This document shows positions 62,803-64,000 of a stretch of 64,000 nt of DNA, piece by piece. A program made the position numbers and the translations under genes. The DNA lies in contig NZ_VKKH01000007.1 in the NCBI RefSeq assembly GCF_007197995.1, positions 186,001 through 250,000 of the forward strand, given 5' to 3'. The stretch is from Aliiglaciecola sp. M165. GTDB lineage: Bacteria > Pseudomonadota > Gammaproteobacteria > Enterobacterales > Alteromonadaceae. Position 1 is the stretch's first letter; each line of letters opens with the position of its first letter. The notes beneath the pieces are model-generated. The model did not search any database and was not told the origin of the DNA. It saw nothing but the letters and a program-made list of their open reading frames with translations.

Positions 62803-63773
62803 GATAAATACTCTGCTTTGCGCCTGTTTGCTTCACATTCACTATACAGGCGCTGCGTTGCGACGTGTTTTAAGTTAAGTTTATTATGCGCCAGCTGGAA
62901 ATCAATCGGATTAAATTGGACTTCACTTCCAGCACAGGCTTGAGCCAACAAATCAGACGCATGTGACGTAACACTGCCTAATTTAGGATAACCACCAACA
63001 GTTTGCCTATCCGCCAACATCACAATAGGTAGACCATCAGGTGGTATTTGTAACGCCCCTTTTGCAATGCCCTCAGACAAAATTGGATCACTAGGACTTA
63101 GAATAGGCGATCCGGCAAACCTAGCGGCCATGCGACTGGAGTTTGGCGTTAACGTGTAGTTGTTGCTAAAAAACTGTTGGCGTCCACTGGGTTTAAACTT
63201 ATCAAACTGATATCCCATTACAAGATCGATGCACAACGACTTGTGTGCTTGAATTATTGCCTGTTTAGGCGCATGTAATGCCCAAGGGAATTGTTTGCAC
63301 TTATATGCCAATTTTTCGCTAACACTAACGGCACTGCCGTCACCACGCTGTCCTCCTAGTCCGTCTCGGGTCACCGCTGTGGCACTTCCAAAAATAGGCT
63401 CAACGGTCAATCCGCCGCACACCGCAATATAATGCCTTATGCCAAGAGCACTATTTTGTATTTGTAGCCTATCACCACTTTTAATCTGAAAATTTTGCCA
63501 GCTCGGGTGAATGGCATGATTCAATCTAATCTCAGAGGTTCCACCCGTTATAGCGATCGTGCAATCGTCAGAGAAAGTAAATTGAGCCCCGTCACCAACT
63601 ACTTCGATACATGGCAATATATCGTCGTTGCCCACCAATTTATTTGCCCAATGGCAACTATAATGATCGGCAGGGCCACCAGCACTGATGCCAATATTTT
63701 GAAAACCCAAACGCTCTTTATCTACAACCAAGCTCAATAAGCCCGGATGATCGACCGTCATGAACGAACTCAT
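62799..63773 (-). CDS. pxpC: 5-oxoprolinase subunit PxpC (KipA-like)
   Basis: The protein has 324 residues of the AHS2/biotin-dependent carboxyltransferase-like family: GFQNIGISAGGPADHYSCHWANKL region at the start, AVCGGLTVEPIFGSATAV, and GLPIVMLADRQTVGGYPKLG. With PxpB and PxpA it hydrolyses 5-oxoproline to glutamate using ATP. It overlaps pxpB and dat by 4 bases each, so all are in one operon. Confidence 0.92.
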   Translation of the reverse strand: MSSFMTVDHPGLLSLVVDKERLGFQNIGISAGGPADHYSCHWANKLVGNDDILPCIEVVGDGAQFTFSDDCTIAITGGTSEIRLNHAIHPSWQNFQIKSGDRLQIQNSALGIRHYIAVCGGLTVEPIFGSATAVTRDGLGGQRGDGSAVSVSEKLAYKCKQFPWALHAPKQAIIQAHKSLCIDLVMGYQFDKFKPSGRQQFFSNNYTLTPNSSRMAARFAGSPILSPSDPILSEGIAKGALQIPPDGLPIVMLADRQTVGGYPKLGSVTSHASDLLAQACAGSEVQFNPIDFQLAHNKLNLKHVATQRLYSECEANRRKAEYLS

Positions 63774-64000
63774 GTTCCACCCTTAGCCAACAACATTTGA
63801 TATTGCTTTTGGTCAATCTCTTCAAATTTCACTTTGTCCCCAACATTTAGTCGTGTGGGTGGAGATGAATCACGATCAAATAACTCATACGGGCACAACC
63901 CCAAAATATTCCAGCCTCCAGGAGATTCATTTGGGTAGATTGCAGTCTGCCTATCTGCAATGGCGACAGCTCCTTTTGGTACTTTCTTACGAGGCGTGTT
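63770..64000 (-). CDS. pxpB: 5-oxoprolinase subunit PxpB, 3' part
   Basis: Partial gene: the last 76 codons plus the stop are present and the 5' end is beyond base 64000. The translation has the AHS1/KipI family region RQTAIYPNESPGGWNILGLC and ends LLAKGGT. The TGA overlaps the pxpC ATG. pxpA is expected outside the window. Confidence 0.88.
   Translation of the reverse strand, partial: NTPRKKVPKGAVAIADRQTAIYPNESPGGWNILGLCPYELFDRDSSPPTRLNVGDKVKFEEIDQKQYQMLLAKGGT

Overview
The window reads as chromosomal core DNA of a marine gammaproteobacterium, most probably of the order Alteromonadales (Alteromonas/Paraglaciecola/Aestuariibacter type). The reasons are the moderate-to-low GC content, the HexR-controlled Entner-Doudoroff/pyruvate kinase block, the trxB-aat-bpt-infA | clpA-clpS | cspD order, the icd/rluE-mnmA-hflD-purB order, a monomeric NADP isocitrate dehydrogenase and a sphingomonad-type TonB-dependent receptor. 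No rRNA or tRNA gene, CRISPR array, prophage or complete insertion sequence is visible. The only mobile DNA is a pair of related MITEs.

Layout. 1-6.3 kb: 5' part of nirB (assimilatory nitrite reductase) with a well-developed control region, a TraB/GumN protein, then moeA-MATE-MOSC. 6.3-14.8 kb: the operon zwf-pgl-edd-glk-eda on the minus strand, divergent hexR, then pyk; HexR-type palindromes lie in the zwf/hexR gap and before pyk. 14.9-21.2 kb: a saccharopine-dehydrogenase-like reductase, a YdjA nitroreductase, DoxX, two MITEs (one splitting a small gene), sppA, sprT and yfbV. 21.6-27.4 kb: trxB, aat, bpt, infA, clpA, clpS and cspD, which contains the bacterial N-degron pathway. 27.5-33.8 kb: icd, then rluE-mnmA-hflD-purB. 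33.9-43.6 kb: a SulP transporter, a dienelactone-hydrolase-like protein, SDR, MDR and acyl-CoA dehydrogenase genes, a divergent GlxA/AraC regulator and a TonB receptor. 43.9-51.8 kb: a small secreted protein with a PEP-CTERM-like tail, an RND/adaptor efflux pair, a CBM48-only protein and a GH42 beta-galactosidase. 52-57.9 kb: etfBA divergent from the ETF dehydrogenase, then H-NS, YbfF-like esterase, DUF2788 and flavodoxin. 58-64 kb: a chemoreceptor, fur, and the operon (pxpB)-pxpC-dat-alr on the minus strand, cut by the window end.

How it fits together. Glucose is phosphorylated by Glk and oxidised by Zwf/Pgl/Edd/Eda to pyruvate and glyceraldehyde-3-phosphate, with HexR sensing KDPG and also sitting at pyk. 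Electrons from the acyl-CoA dehydrogenase can pass through EtfBA and ETF-QO to the quinone pool. The nirB control region looks like a two-layer nitrogen switch: an NtrC site plus a weak sigma-54 promoter, followed by a leader with an intrinsic terminator and an ANTAR-like hexaloop. I found no clearly novel multi-gene system. The most distinctive observations are the nirB leader and the MITE pair, in which the short copy is an exact internal deletion of the long one and the long one interrupts a 59-codon gene.
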